From: Sphingobacterium bambusae
Lineage (GTDB): Bacteria; Bacteroidota; Bacteroidia; Sphingobacteriales; Sphingobacteriaceae
Assembly: GCF_033955345.1 (NCBI RefSeq)
Contig: NZ_CP138332.1
Coordinates: 1,488,001-1,552,000, forward strand
Reading direction: 5' to 3'
DNA: 64,000 nucleotides
Both the position numbers and the translations under genes were made by a program. Below are positions 27,311 through 36,608 of the stretch, in pieces (the stretch's first letter is position 1; each line of letters starts with the position of its first letter). Below the pieces are notes generated by a model. The model saw only the letters and a program-made list of their open reading frames with translations, searched no databases and was not told the origin of the DNA.

Positions 27311-28858
27311 ATGAAAATTAAATTTTTAGGCTTATACGCCTTAGTACTTTTAGCAACTGCAAGTTGTAAAAAAGAATTTGACACTGTGGTAGAAACAAAA
27401 CCGCGACACCTGGACCCCGGCGATGGCGGTTTGGATGTGCTAGGATATGGATATGATATCATCAACGGTCAATATGCAATGGCCAGCTCCGCCACTAGAC
27501 GAATAGTAGATGTCAGAAAGATAAAAAATGAACAACCAGGTAGAATTCATGAAATAAGCGGTACTTACGTTAACTATAATATCGAGTCCGGCGAGAATTA
27601 TGACAAATTCAAAAAGAAACATGCTATCAATGTTGATGTGCAATCAGGAATTAAGATTTTCGGACTTTCACTGTTTGGTGCGGATTTCAAATCTTCATTT
27701 GACCAAACAACACTTAATGAAAGCACGAGATCTTTTGCGCGGGTGGATATGTTGGTAAAAACCGCAACTTTAGAGATTTTTAACCACAATTTAAGTTACA
27801 ATTATCTTCGTAATTACCTAGACCCTGACTTTGTTGATGCATGTAACACATTGACTGCCGCACAGCTAGTAGATCTTTACGGAGTTGGCATGATTAGAAA
27901 AATGGATGTGGGTGGAAAATTGTCTTTAGATTACTCAAGTGTCATCCTAAACGGAGAAAAAAATACGGCCGTATCAGCGGGAGGAGGAGCTGCCTTTAAG
28001 TTCTTGTTTAACGTCGATGTAAATGCATCCTACTCTTATAGCCAAGAAGACGTCAACAGAAACACCAATCAGAAGATTGCATATAGCTCTATGGGAGGAA
28101 CCGGCTCGATTGGAGTCACTCATGGCAACCTCAACCAATCCGCTTCATTCAACCCTAACTCCTGGTCTAGCACCGTACAAAGGAGTAACAGTGTCCTTAT
28201 CAACTTCTACGATGACAGTTTTATTTTACTACACGAATTAATACCGAATGTTGAAAAAGCTAAACTGGTTAGAGATATTATCTATGAAAGATTAGGTATG
28301 GTCAATTATGTATATGCTCCCAATAACGGGAAATTATTGGCAAAGATTTGGGGAAGCCCGAACTTAAACGATTATGCATTTACATCATTTGAAATATTGG
28401 ATGCTACAGGATACAACAGCCATAATGAACTAGACTACATCATGTCACATAATGTCATCCTAAACAAAGGAGGAACAACACATGACAATGAGCATGCTTA
28501 CAGCGGCCTAAATTCTTTCAAATTCCCAGAGTGGGAGGCTTCTCGAGCTATAGGCGTGAAAAGTCCCCTGAACCCCGCTGTACGATATAAAATCAATTAC
28601 AAATACATGTCTTACGGAAGTAAACCAATTCCCAATTTTAGCACTTACCAATCCCAATCACTACCGCCAGCGGTTTGGAGTGATGGACCATGGTATCAGG
28701 TAAGCAAAACCATAAGCGGTGTTTCATCGTTTGAAGAATGTTGTTTTGTCAGCAAGGTGGTCGATGATTATGTGGTGTATCCAGAAGGAAGTAAAGTGGA
28801 ACTATATCTATACAATAGATCCACGGGCAACATAAGCCAGACGCTAGTCTTTGATTAA
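27311..28858 (+). CDS. MACPF (membrane attack complex/perforin) domain lipoprotein
   Basis: The 515-residue product starts with a lipoprotein signal (LVLLATASC, Cys19), then an N-terminal pattern common to Bacteroidota MACPF proteins (LDVLGYGYDIINGQYA, residues 41-56). Residues 190-202 read YGVGMIRKMDVGG, an exact fit in spacing to the MACPF signature Y-G-x-x-x-(6)-G-G. The stretches around residues 105-165 and 220-285 are placed where MACPF proteins have the two helical clusters that unfold into membrane hairpins. The last 170 residues form a separate domain I do not recognise, with a Cys-Cys pair (FEECCF). Relatives such as BSAP-1 are secreted pore-forming toxins that kill closely related Bacteroidales. 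It follows the barrel gene by 3 bp and ends at a strong terminator. The region looks AT-richer than its core neighbours, which suggests transfer. Confidence 0.85.
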   Translation: MKIKFLGLYALVLLATASCKKEFDTVVETKPRHLDPGDGGLDVLGYGYDIINGQYAMASSATRRIVDVRKIKNEQPGRIHEISGTYVNYNIESGENYDKFKKKHAINVDVQSGIKIFGLSLFGADFKSSFDQTTLNESTRSFARVDMLVKTATLEIFNHNLSYNYLRNYLDPDFVDACNTLTAAQLVDLYGVGMIRKMDVGGKLSLDYSSVILNGEKNTAVSAGGGAAFKFLFNVDVNASYSYSQEDVNRNTNQKIAYSSMGGTGSIGVTHGNLNQSASFNPNSWSSTVQRSNSVLINFYDDSFILLHELIPNVEKAKLVRDIIYERLGMVNYVYAPNNGKLLAKIWGSPNLNDYAFTSFEILDATGYNSHNELDYIMSHNVILNKGGTTHDNEHAYSGLNSFKFPEWEASRAIGVKSPLNPAVRYKINYKYMSYGSKPIPNFSTYQSQSLPPAVWSDGPWYQVSKTISGVSSFEECCFVSKVVDDYVVYPEGSKVELYLYNRSTGNISQTLVFD

Positions 28859-28894
28859 ATTGTTACAATCTAATTAAACAGAACTGTGATACCA

Positions 28895-28950
28895 AGGCTG
28901 TTTATAATGTTCTTCGCGTTTCAGCGCTGAATATTATAAACAGCCTTTTA
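28895..28950 (+). terminator. Terminator of the barrel-MACPF unit
   Basis: AGGCTGTTTATAAT at 28895-28908 pairs perfectly with ATTATAAACAGCCT at 28933-28946, followed by a short T run. The 14-bp stem marks the end of the + strand transcription unit. Confidence 0.88.
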
Positions 28951-29040
28951 ATATACTCAATTAATAATCAAGCTTAAAAAAATAATTTTCAAGTAAGTAC
29001 AAATCTCCAAGATACGATAATGAGAGTACAACTGACAACT

Positions 29041-29520
29041 TTAGCGATCAATTCCCCCCTTCCATTCCACGCTATACAGTAACCGATCCACTTCTTCATA
29101 GAATTTACTTAATTCGGCTGTCCCCCGTCCGCCGTAATCGTTGATTTTCTTTTCTTGGTCTTTACCATAGCGGATACTTGTGTTGACCGATGGCAAATCG
29201 AAAACATTTCGACTACCATACTCCTCATTTAGCTCTCGAAATTTCATGGTCTGCAACATAGTCGTTAGCTTTTGCCATTCACTGGCCGCTACATTTCCTT
29301 TAAACTGACCTTTAAGGTTATTTTGAAGATGATCTTGCGCATCCAAAGAAGCGGTGCCGTCGGCGTGAAGCTGCACCTCATAAATAGGACAAAAACCGAA
29401 ACATGGCGTACGCTGAAGTGCTATGCTGGTAATGTTATCTTTACTATCTCCGTTAGGCTGCTTACTGCTCTTACAGGAAAGCATAAGCATGGTTGCGATC
29501 GCTATATAGAAGTAGTTCAT
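29041..29520 (-). CDS. DUF6438-type lipoprotein
   Basis: A 159-residue protein with a lipoprotein signal peptide (ATMLMLSC) and the DUF6438 hallmark RTPCFGFCPIYEVQLHADGT, in which two cysteines three residues apart precede a beta hairpin. Function of this family is unknown; the members are small cell-envelope lipoproteins of Bacteroidota. It is monocistronic and convergent with the MACPF unit. Nothing links it to the neighbouring TonB receptor apart from strand. Confidence 0.85.
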   Translation of the reverse strand: MNYFYIAIATMLMLSCKSSKQPNGDSKDNITSIALQRTPCFGFCPIYEVQLHADGTASLDAQDHLQNNLKGQFKGNVAASEWQKLTTMLQTMKFRELNEEYGSRNVFDLPSVNTSIRYGKDQEKKINDYGGRGTAELSKFYEEVDRLLYSVEWKGGIDR

Positions 29521-29573
29521 ATACTTTTTTATACAGCATACTCCAAAAACATTGCCACAATTATTTAAAGCAA

Positions 29574-29604
29574 AAAAAGACGGCTCCTGATGGGAACCGT
29601 CTTT
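29574..29604 (-). terminator. Terminator of the TonB receptor/beta-helix unit
   Basis: AAAGACGG and CCGTCTTT form a stem around a 13-nt loop, with T runs on both sides, about 35 bp after the beta-helix gene on the minus strand. Confidence 0.85.
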
Positions 29605-29637
29605 TCTTTGTTTTATTAAGCGTTAGCTTGCAGTATC

Positions 29638-30828
29638 TTACAAACCTACAGTCCAACCTTGTGTCCAAGTAGGCGCATTCACACCATTACCTGCACCTGT
29701 TGCATTTGCATTTTCTGTAAACAATCTAGCGACATCAACTGCAACACCAGCAGTAGAAGAACCTTTAGACTTCGTAGTTACATTATCAAATCTAACATTA
29801 GTAGCTTTCAATGTACCTGCTGCTACGAAAGCAATACTCTCGTCATGTTGAATATCAAAACCTGTACTCCAGTTGCTCAACACGATATTATCGAAGTTTC
29901 CATTTGTTCCAACACGCATCTTGATTGCTTGAGGCTCAGACCCTACTGAACCTGCACCTATCAATGTCATATTCTTGATAGTCGGATTAGACAAAGGTGT
30001 CGCAGCGTGGTTACTGGAGTTGTTATCCGCTTCAATACCTCTGTTACCAGCATTTGTTCTTTTTCCGTACCAGTTCTCTCCAGTACCGTTCCATCCTTCA
30101 GTCCAGTCAAAAATGTCGTCACCAACTACTGCTGTAGACGTATTAAGAGCTACAAGATATTTCGCGTTTACTGTACCACCAAACCATTCGAAAGCATCAT
30201 CTGAGCCATCTAAAGATTGAATATACTCTACTGTTGTTCCACTTCCTACACCGAAGAATGACACTCCATTAAACTCTTTTTCATTATTGTAAGCGTAGCC
30301 AGAGTACTCAATTCTCAAATATTTAATAGAACCTGAATTATCATTCGCAACTGTACCTCCGTAAGTTAAATCGGAAACCTCGGCAGAAGCTGTAGTTCCC
30401 TTATTTATTGGCGCGCGGCCACAGATTACAAGACCACCCCAAGAACCAGGTGTTTTAGTAGTCGAGGTCATTACAACCGGACTAGTCGCAGAACCTTCAA
30501 TATTAATTTTTCCACCTTGTGCAACAGCAATGTAACGAATATCCTGACGGGTTTCAGTAACATCAGTTGATTCAATCGTCACACCCGGTTTGATAGTAAG
30601 CGTAGCACCATCTTTAACAATAATTTTACCAGTTAACTTATACGTTCCTGATTCCAATACTACTTCGCCGTCGTTGATATCACCTCGGAAATCATCACGA
30701 ACCAATTCGAAAGACGAGTCTTCATCTGGTTCAACCGTATCGTCATCGCTACATGAAGTAAATGCCAATGAACCCATCAAAAATCCTAGACCTAAAACTC
30801 TAGCTTTCAAAAATGTAGATTTTCTCAT
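29638..30828 (-). CDS. Surface-exposed beta-helix lipoprotein paired with a TonB receptor
   Basis: The 396-residue protein has a lipoprotein signal (GSLAFTSC) followed directly by SDDD, the acidic type of export signal that sends Bacteroidota lipoproteins to the cell surface. The rest is a right-handed beta-helix-like fold with repeated strand-turn units (GTYKLTGKIIVKDGATLTI, GGKINIEGSATSPVVMTST, NGVSFFGVGSGTTVEYIQ). Databases sometimes mislabel this family as multidrug transporter. It lies 86 bp downstream of a TonB-dependent receptor on the same strand and is likely its substrate-capturing partner, playing the role SusD plays for SusC. The ligand is unknown. Confidence 0.83.
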   Translation of the reverse strand: MRKSTFLKARVLGLGFLMGSLAFTSCSDDDTVEPDEDSSFELVRDDFRGDINDGEVVLESGTYKLTGKIIVKDGATLTIKPGVTIESTDVTETRQDIRYIAVAQGGKINIEGSATSPVVMTSTTKTPGSWGGLVICGRAPINKGTTASAEVSDLTYGGTVANDNSGSIKYLRIEYSGYAYNNEKEFNGVSFFGVGSGTTVEYIQSLDGSDDAFEWFGGTVNAKYLVALNTSTAVVGDDIFDWTEGWNGTGENWYGKRTNAGNRGIEADNNSSNHAATPLSNPTIKNMTLIGAGSVGSEPQAIKMRVGTNGNFDNIVLSNWSTGFDIQHDESIAFVAAGTLKATNVRFDNVTTKSKGSSTAGVAVDVARLFTENANATGAGNGVNAPTWTQGWTVGL

Positions 30829-30914
30829 TTTTTATGTTATTTAAATTTATAATGCAAAAATAATCGGCGTCAATTTCTTAATCATTAAGCTAGTATTAAG
30901 ATTATATTAATCGC

Positions 30915-33656
30915 TTAAAATAGATTATACTTCAGGCCAAGAGAAAATCTTACTCCCTTTTTATACGATAAGATTGTTACCGGCGCATTTTGATTTTCTT
31001 GAACTCTCTCGTAAGATGGATCCAACAAGTTTCTCGCGGTAAGATCTATACCGAAGCGTCGATTCAATTTATATTTCATAATAAAATCCAATGTACCAAC
31101 CGCTTTATCTACCTGATTTCCTTTACCTTCTGTACCAAGAGCATACAACCTATCTGAAAAATGGTTATAAACAACAGTCGCCATTAAATCAGACTCTGCA
31201 TTCCATTTCTTAACATAAGATAAATCCGCGTTCGCTAAAAAGTCCGAAGCCCCAGTGAAACTCGCTTTATCGTATGTGAGATTTAGATTGAAATTAGTTT
31301 CATTTCTAACTTTCTCAGCACTTAGATCTTGATTAGTTTTCATGTAGGCAGCATTAGCTCCAAAGGTTAATTTATCTCCGTTATCAAAAGTTACAAGGTC
31401 TTTTTTAACCTCTATTTCAGCACCGTATACCGTTCCGTAATCGCCGGTGTTTAGGAAAGAGATATCGTTGGTAGACGATGCTAATGTCACCTCATTGATT
31501 GGATCTTTAATATATTTTCCAAATGCAGTAAATGATAATAATTCACCTGATTTTGGAAACATTTCCCATTTCAAATCTAAATTGTAATCTTCAGAAGGAT
31601 ACAAATCGGGGTTACCAACTTTTATTTCCGTAACATCTTCGTATATAAAATATGCTCTTTCCTTAAACTGAGGTAGTGTATATGTTTTGCTAGCTCCTAA
31701 ACGAAGGTTTTGTTTATCACTAACCTCATACTTCAACATAAGATTTGGAAGGAAACCATTACGGTTGAAGGTATTTGTTGTTCCTGATCTATCCAAATTG
31801 GTTCTGTAAAAGATGGATTGCATAATATTTTCGTACCTGAACCCTAAGATACCGGTCAATTTATCCGTCAGTTTGTAATCAACATTTGCGAAACCAGCGT
31901 GAATATTTTGTCGACCAGAATAAACTTGCGGAAAATCTCTTACAAACCCCTCTATACCAAAATAGCCATCTTCGTAATTCCCTTTGTTAAAGAAAGCGTC
32001 TAAGTTATTCGGATCAACTTCTTGTTCTAAGCCGGTCGCACTAACACGTAGATTAAATTGGATATCCTCAAATTCTCTGCGTTTTATTTTTCCGTTATAA
32101 CCTATCGACAATTTTCCGCGCGAGTTATCTGGATCCCCCAACTTATAGTTACCCACCAAATTAAAAGCTAATTCGTTTTCCGTAAGGTCTTGATAATACC
32201 GATGGTTGTCAGTCGGTTGATTTTGCGCAATGGTCCGGAAATTCAAGTTATCGTCTTGTCTCGTTATGTTTTGCGTACGATCTGGAATTGAACTAATAAT
32301 ATTATTGTAGGACGCACCCCAATCTACACCTATTCTATCTGTAAACTGATGGTTTCCCAATAATTGCTCTACGAAAAGCTTATTTTGAACGAAGGTTCCG
32401 CGTTGTATAATGCCGGTACCATTTTCGGCTAAATCACGTATAAAACCAGAATAGGTGTCGCGAAATTGATCAGAAGAATTAATAAACAAGAAATTGTACG
32501 CGATCTTATGATTCGGATTGAAAACATAGTTTGCATTCAACATAGCTGTTGAATTTGTTGAAAACCCAAATCGTGTCTGATGGAAATCTTTTAACTGCTC
32601 TCCTCCTGCCGCAACGCTTCTATTCACACCTTCGCGATAATTATAATCGCTAGTATAGTTAGCGATGGCAAATAGATTTAGTCGTTGTCCATTTTTAAAT
32701 TCGAATGATTTACCTCCTAAAACACCAACATTAGCTGGAATTGGATTGACGTTAACTGGATTTAAAGTATTAGAAAAGTTATACCCTCCTAACGGGTCGT
32801 TTGGAACACCGTAATTAACGAATCCAGATCTTGAGGGCCCTTGTTGCAAACTAAAGTTTCCCCATTTATCGACTACGTTAGTATTTATACTACTACCCAG
32901 CGATACTTCAAGTAAACCTGTTCCAGAGTAGCTTTTGGCGGCAATATCAACGTTACCGCCTGCAAAATCACCAGACATGTAGGAATTGTACACTTTGTCA
33001 ATAGCTATATAATCCACAATATCCGTAGAAAAGATATCTAGGTTGATATTCTTACGTTCCGGATTATTAGAAGGAATAGGCAATCCGTTGTATGACGTAG
33101 AATTGTATCGGTCTCCTAATCCACGTACATAAACTTGATTACTGCCGTCTACTTTAGACACCCCGCTCATTTTAGCCATGGCTGACGCTGCATCACCTAC
33201 ACCTTTTCTTGATAATTCCTGCGATCCCACTTTTTCAACCATTAGATTGGAAAGTCTCCTCTCATCCAACAAAGCAATTTCGCTTACACGTTCGCGTCTC
33301 CGAGTAACGACAACTTCGTCTAAGGTAGAGCTGGAATTGATTAGGGAAACCGGAACAAACTCCCAGCTATTCGTTTGTAATGTAAATTTGGTAGAATCGG
33401 CATCGTACCCAACAAAAGTACTTACCAATATATATTCACTTCCTTTTGTCGGTAGGGTGATCGAAAACTCCCCACTTTCATTGGTTGATGTCGCCAAATT
33501 GGTATTGGCAATCTTGATGCTTACCCCCGGGATAGGCTGGTAGGTCTCCAAATCCAAAACCTTTCCTTTCACCCCGAATTGCTGTGCTTTGACCACCGAA
33601 TGTTGAATGGTTAATAATGAAATGATTAAAGCAACATAATAGCTGAACTTGTTCAT
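30915..33656 (-). CDS. TonB-dependent receptor with carboxypeptidase-like regulatory domain
   Basis: The 913-residue protein has a signal peptide (cleavage after VVKAQ), a carboxypeptidase-D-like beta sandwich (about residues 27-110, GVKGKVLDLETYQPIPGVSI), a TonB-box-like segment STLDEVVVT, the plug domain (VYVRGLGDRYNSTSYNGLPI) and a 22-strand barrel ending in the aromatic terminus SLGLKYNLF. It imports a large or scarce ligand through the outer membrane using TonB energy. No SusD gene follows; instead the beta-helix lipoprotein at 29638 is the likely partner. The plug motif GLGDRYNSTSYNG is the version found with such lipoproteins. Confidence 0.93.
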   Translation of the reverse strand: MNKFSYYVALIISLLTIQHSVVKAQQFGVKGKVLDLETYQPIPGVSIKIANTNLATSTNESGEFSITLPTKGSEYILVSTFVGYDADSTKFTLQTNSWEFVPVSLINSSSTLDEVVVTRRRERVSEIALLDERRLSNLMVEKVGSQELSRKGVGDAASAMAKMSGVSKVDGSNQVYVRGLGDRYNSTSYNGLPIPSNNPERKNINLDIFSTDIVDYIAIDKVYNSYMSGDFAGGNVDIAAKSYSGTGLLEVSLGSSINTNVVDKWGNFSLQQGPSRSGFVNYGVPNDPLGGYNFSNTLNPVNVNPIPANVGVLGGKSFEFKNGQRLNLFAIANYTSDYNYREGVNRSVAAGGEQLKDFHQTRFGFSTNSTAMLNANYVFNPNHKIAYNFLFINSSDQFRDTYSGFIRDLAENGTGIIQRGTFVQNKLFVEQLLGNHQFTDRIGVDWGASYNNIISSIPDRTQNITRQDDNLNFRTIAQNQPTDNHRYYQDLTENELAFNLVGNYKLGDPDNSRGKLSIGYNGKIKRREFEDIQFNLRVSATGLEQEVDPNNLDAFFNKGNYEDGYFGIEGFVRDFPQVYSGRQNIHAGFANVDYKLTDKLTGILGFRYENIMQSIFYRTNLDRSGTTNTFNRNGFLPNLMLKYEVSDKQNLRLGASKTYTLPQFKERAYFIYEDVTEIKVGNPDLYPSEDYNLDLKWEMFPKSGELLSFTAFGKYIKDPINEVTLASSTNDISFLNTGDYGTVYGAEIEVKKDLVTFDNGDKLTFGANAAYMKTNQDLSAEKVRNETNFNLNLTYDKASFTGASDFLANADLSYVKKWNAESDLMATVVYNHFSDRLYALGTEGKGNQVDKAVGTLDFIMKYKLNRRFGIDLTARNLLDPSYERVQENQNAPVTILSYKKGVRFSLGLKYNLF

Positions 33657-33979
33657 AGCGTGTTAAAATTATGTTGCAATATTATCACCTAAATATTAGC
33701 TAAGTGTTACCGATCGGTTATCAAAACATCACTGATTTGTTAATAAATTATTAACTAACGAGGAACTTTCTGTTACTCGCCTCGCTAAAAACCGATTAGG
33801 CGCAATTTCCCTTGCACTGTCTGTTCAAGCCATAGTTTGACAACATGATAGGATCGCAGCGAGGATGCGATACTTGTGCTGTGGAATTGTATTTTTTTCG
33901 TTAATTAAGGTAGATGCAACCCAATTTCATTCGCACTTCTATGGAATAGTTAGTAATTTGCAGCATAAAACAAACATGT
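33657..33979. other. Intergenic region between divergent TonB receptor and ABC transporter genes
   Basis: About 320 bp, AT-rich near the TonB receptor start and more mixed towards the transporter. It must hold both promoters. No clear TAnnTTTG box, operator or Fur-like palindrome was recognised, and no small ORF is convincing. Confidence 0.5.
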
Positions 33980-34618
33980 ATGGCAGATACCGTATTATCC
34001 TCCGTCCAGCTTAGCTATCAATATCCGCAAGGGGCGCATCTTAGCTTTCCCGATATCTTGGTCAGCAAAAACCAGCACAGCCTTTTGCTGGGTGACTCAG
34101 GGCGAGGAAAAACCACGCTGCTACATTTGCTCAGTGGTTTATCTAAGCCAACGCAGGGTGAGGTAGAACTGATGGGAAAAAGCCTATACAGTCTTTCCGG
34201 CTCCGCATTGGATGCGTACCGGGCGCAGCATCTTGGTTTTATCTTTCAGGAGGCACATCTATTAAAAAACCTCAGCGTAGCGCAGAACATCAAGCTGGCA
34301 CAGCATTTAGCAAAGCGGCCAGTGGACGAGCAAGCGATTTCGGCGGTGCTGGAACAATTGCAGTTGGCAGATAAAGCCGATGCCTTGCCCCATCAGCTTA
34401 GCAGAGGCCAAAAACAACGTGTAGCCATTGCGCGTGCCGTGATCAATCGCCCGGGGTTGCTGTTGGCCGACGAGCCTACCGCCTCGCTGGATGATACCAA
34501 CACCGATTTGGTTCTTAAGCTGCTATTTGATGCGGCGACGACACATGGCTCGACCTTACTGATTGCGACACACGACAAACGTATCAAAGATCATTTCACG
34601 CAGGCCTATCAGCTGTAG
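33980..34618 (+). CDS. ABC transporter ATP-binding protein, LolD/MacB type
   Basis: A 212-residue ATPase with Walker A GDSGRGKTTLLHLLSG, a Q-loop in FIFQEAHLL, the signature LSRGQKQRVAIARA, Walker B LLLADEPTASLD and the H-loop LIATHDKRI. It is of the type that powers FtsX-like permeases, which pull on lipids, lipoproteins or periplasmic ligands rather than importing with a binding protein. The permease gene follows after about 70 bp and a DUF3299 protein after that. The set resembles the zinc-related Zrg system of Vibrio. Confidence 0.93.
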   Translation: MADTVLSSVQLSYQYPQGAHLSFPDILVSKNQHSLLLGDSGRGKTTLLHLLSGLSKPTQGEVELMGKSLYSLSGSALDAYRAQHLGFIFQEAHLLKNLSVAQNIKLAQHLAKRPVDEQAISAVLEQLQLADKADALPHQLSRGQKQRVAIARAVINRPGLLLADEPTASLDDTNTDLVLKLLFDAATTHGSTLLIATHDKRIKDHFTQAYQL

Positions 34619-34690
34619 CGCAAGATCAATAGTGCATAGTAAAGACTTTAGACAGGAAATAGGCGCTGCGCGCCAGCAATAACGAACGAC

Positions 34691-36076
34691 ATGAACAATC
34701 TGCAACTCGTCTGGAAAAATATAACGCAACAACTGGGCTCCACCTTGCTTAGCATTTTACTGACATCCTTTGGCGTAGCCATTCTCTGTGTAATATACAT
34801 TACCGGCGATGCCTTTGAAAAGCAACTCACGAACAACAGCAAGAACATCGATTTGGTGGTCGGGGCCAAAGGAAGTCCTTTGCAATTGATCTTAAGCTCG
34901 CTTTACCATGTCGATAACCCCACCGGCAATATTGCATTAGCTGAAGCACGCAAGCTGGGCAACAACCCCTTTATCGAATATGCGGTACCTATCTCCCTCG
35001 GTGATAATTTTAAAGGACACCGTTTAATAGGAACAGAGCCTAGCTACTTGGAACTCTATGAACTAAAAATAGCGGAGGGAAAAATATGGGGTAAAGCCTT
35101 TGAAGCATTGATCGGCAGTGAAGTTGCCCGCAAGCGGGGATTGAAGATTGGCGACACCTTTAACACCGCACACGGATTATCGGCCGAAGGACATGTGCAC
35201 GATGAACACCCTTTTCATGTGGTGGGAATTTTGGAAAAGTCTAATTCGGTGGTGGACAACCTTATTCTCTGCAACCTTGAAAGCGTTTGGGATGTCCACG
35301 GTATTGCACACGGCAATGAGGAATCAGATCATGATCATGCAGAACATGCACATGAACATGAAGAGCATCATCATGACGCAGCAGAAGGTCATAACCACGA
35401 CACGGAGCAGCATGATCATGGAAAGCATGAAGAAGATCATGATCATGACCATAGCGACGAAGGCGAAATTGTGAGCGAGAAGCCGAATGATGTCTTCGTG
35501 AAGAGCATTGGCGAAGATATGCTGGAGCATCGTGGCGACGAAGTTACGGCATTGCTGGTCAAGTATGCATCACCAGCGGCCATGGGCATTGTTCCACGCT
35601 TAGTAAACCAGTCTACAGACATGCAAGCAGCGTCTCCGGCAATCGAGAGCACTCGCTTATTTTCCCTATTGGGTGTCGGACTTGATTCCTTGGCCATCTT
35701 GGCCTATGTAATTATGCTGATTGCTGGGCTCAGTGTATTCATCAGCCTCTACAATGCCTTAAAAGAAAGAAAGTACGATTTGGCCATCATGCGCTCCATG
35801 GGAGCCTCACAAACTAAACTTTTCAGCCTAGTCATAGTCGAAGGTTTAGTGATCACGTTCATCGGCGGTGTATTGGGCTTGTTATTCGGCCACCTCGCGC
35901 TCTATCTTATCAATCAGCAAACCAGTGAAAGTGCTGATTTCATTGAAGCGTTCCGCGTAAATAGCAAGGAATTATTCTTAATTTTGGCTGCGGTCATCAT
36001 TGGAATGCTTGCGGCACTCATTCCAGCAATACGTGCTTACAAAACATCGATTTCAACAATTCTAGCAGATAAATAA
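34691..36076 (+). CDS. FtsX-like ABC permease with histidine-rich periplasmic loop
   Basis: The 461-residue protein has the MacB/FtsX layout: one N-terminal membrane helix (STLLSILLTSFGVAILCVIY), a large periplasmic domain, and three C-terminal helices beginning near residue 330 (LLGVGLDSLAILAYVIMLIA). Inside the periplasmic domain, residues about 213-254 hold 16 histidines mixed with Asp and Glu (such as HAHEHEEHHHD), a typical zinc or nickel binding stretch. It begins about 70 bp after the ATPase gene and stops just before the DUF3299 gene. Metal handling is inferred from this loop and the context; the direction of transport is unknown. Confidence 0.88.
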   Translation: MNNLQLVWKNITQQLGSTLLSILLTSFGVAILCVIYITGDAFEKQLTNNSKNIDLVVGAKGSPLQLILSSLYHVDNPTGNIALAEARKLGNNPFIEYAVPISLGDNFKGHRLIGTEPSYLELYELKIAEGKIWGKAFEALIGSEVARKRGLKIGDTFNTAHGLSAEGHVHDEHPFHVVGILEKSNSVVDNLILCNLESVWDVHGIAHGNEESDHDHAEHAHEHEEHHHDAAEGHNHDTEQHDHGKHEEDHDHDHSDEGEIVSEKPNDVFVKSIGEDMLEHRGDEVTALLVKYASPAAMGIVPRLVNQSTDMQAASPAIESTRLFSLLGVGLDSLAILAYVIMLIAGLSVFISLYNALKERKYDLAIMRSMGASQTKLFSLVIVEGLVITFIGGVLGLLFGHLALYLINQQTSESADFIEAFRVNSKELFLILAAVIIGMLAALIPAIRAYKTSISTILADK

Positions 36077-36077
36077 C

Positions 36078-36560
36078 ATGAAAAAAATCATCATATTTCT
36101 ATTCGTAAGCTTCGCTACCTTATCTTTCGCTCAAGCACAAGTAGGTCAATTTCCGGAGATGAATGTTCCGGATCACACGCCCATGATGAACAGCACTTGG
36201 GAAGCGATCGACAAAATGATGTATAAGGTAACCTACGAAGGGAACAAGAAGGTGTATACCCCCACCTATCCACCTGTATTGAAGGCCTTGGAAAATAAAA
36301 CGGTAGAGTTACCTGGCTATCTAGTACCGTTGACCAGTGGTCGATCACATAAAAAATTCATGCTGTCGGTACTTCCCGTTATGCAATGTATGTTTTGTGG
36401 ATCCAATGGTATTCCGCCCATGGTAGAAATATTCTTAAAGGATGGCTCGGTATTGTTTACCGAAGAACCGATCAAAATCAAAGGAAAAATGAAATTTAAT
36501 CCGGAGCCGTTGAAAGGAAATTCGGAGATTCAAATTGTAGATGCCCTTGTGATCAAATAA
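36078..36560 (+). CDS. DUF3299-type periplasmic protein
   Basis: A 160-residue exported protein (signal peptide cleaved after FAQAQ) with the DUF3299 pattern: KTVELPGYLVPLTSGR, then FMLSVLPVMQCMFCGSNGIP with Cys104 and Cys107, then a C-terminal beta part. It starts at the second base after the permease stop, so they form one operon. In Vibrio cholerae a DUF3299 protein belongs to the ZrgABCDE zinc-uptake cluster, as far as I recall. The CxxC would suit metal or thiol chemistry. Confidence 0.83.
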   Translation: MKKIIIFLFVSFATLSFAQAQVGQFPEMNVPDHTPMMNSTWEAIDKMMYKVTYEGNKKVYTPTYPPVLKALENKTVELPGYLVPLTSGRSHKKFMLSVLPVMQCMFCGSNGIPPMVEIFLKDGSVLFTEEPIKIKGKMKFNPEPLKGNSEIQIVDALVIK

Positions 36561-36573
36561 AGATAATATGGAT

Positions 36574-36608
36574 AAGGCCTTCTGCGTATCCAAGCACGCA
36601 CAGGCCTT
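36574..36608. terminator. Bidirectional terminator between DUF3299 and rsmE genes
   Basis: AAGGCCT at 36574-36580 pairs with AGGCCTT at 36602-36608, with inner pairing TGCGT/ACGCA. It separates the convergent transcripts. Confidence 0.7.
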
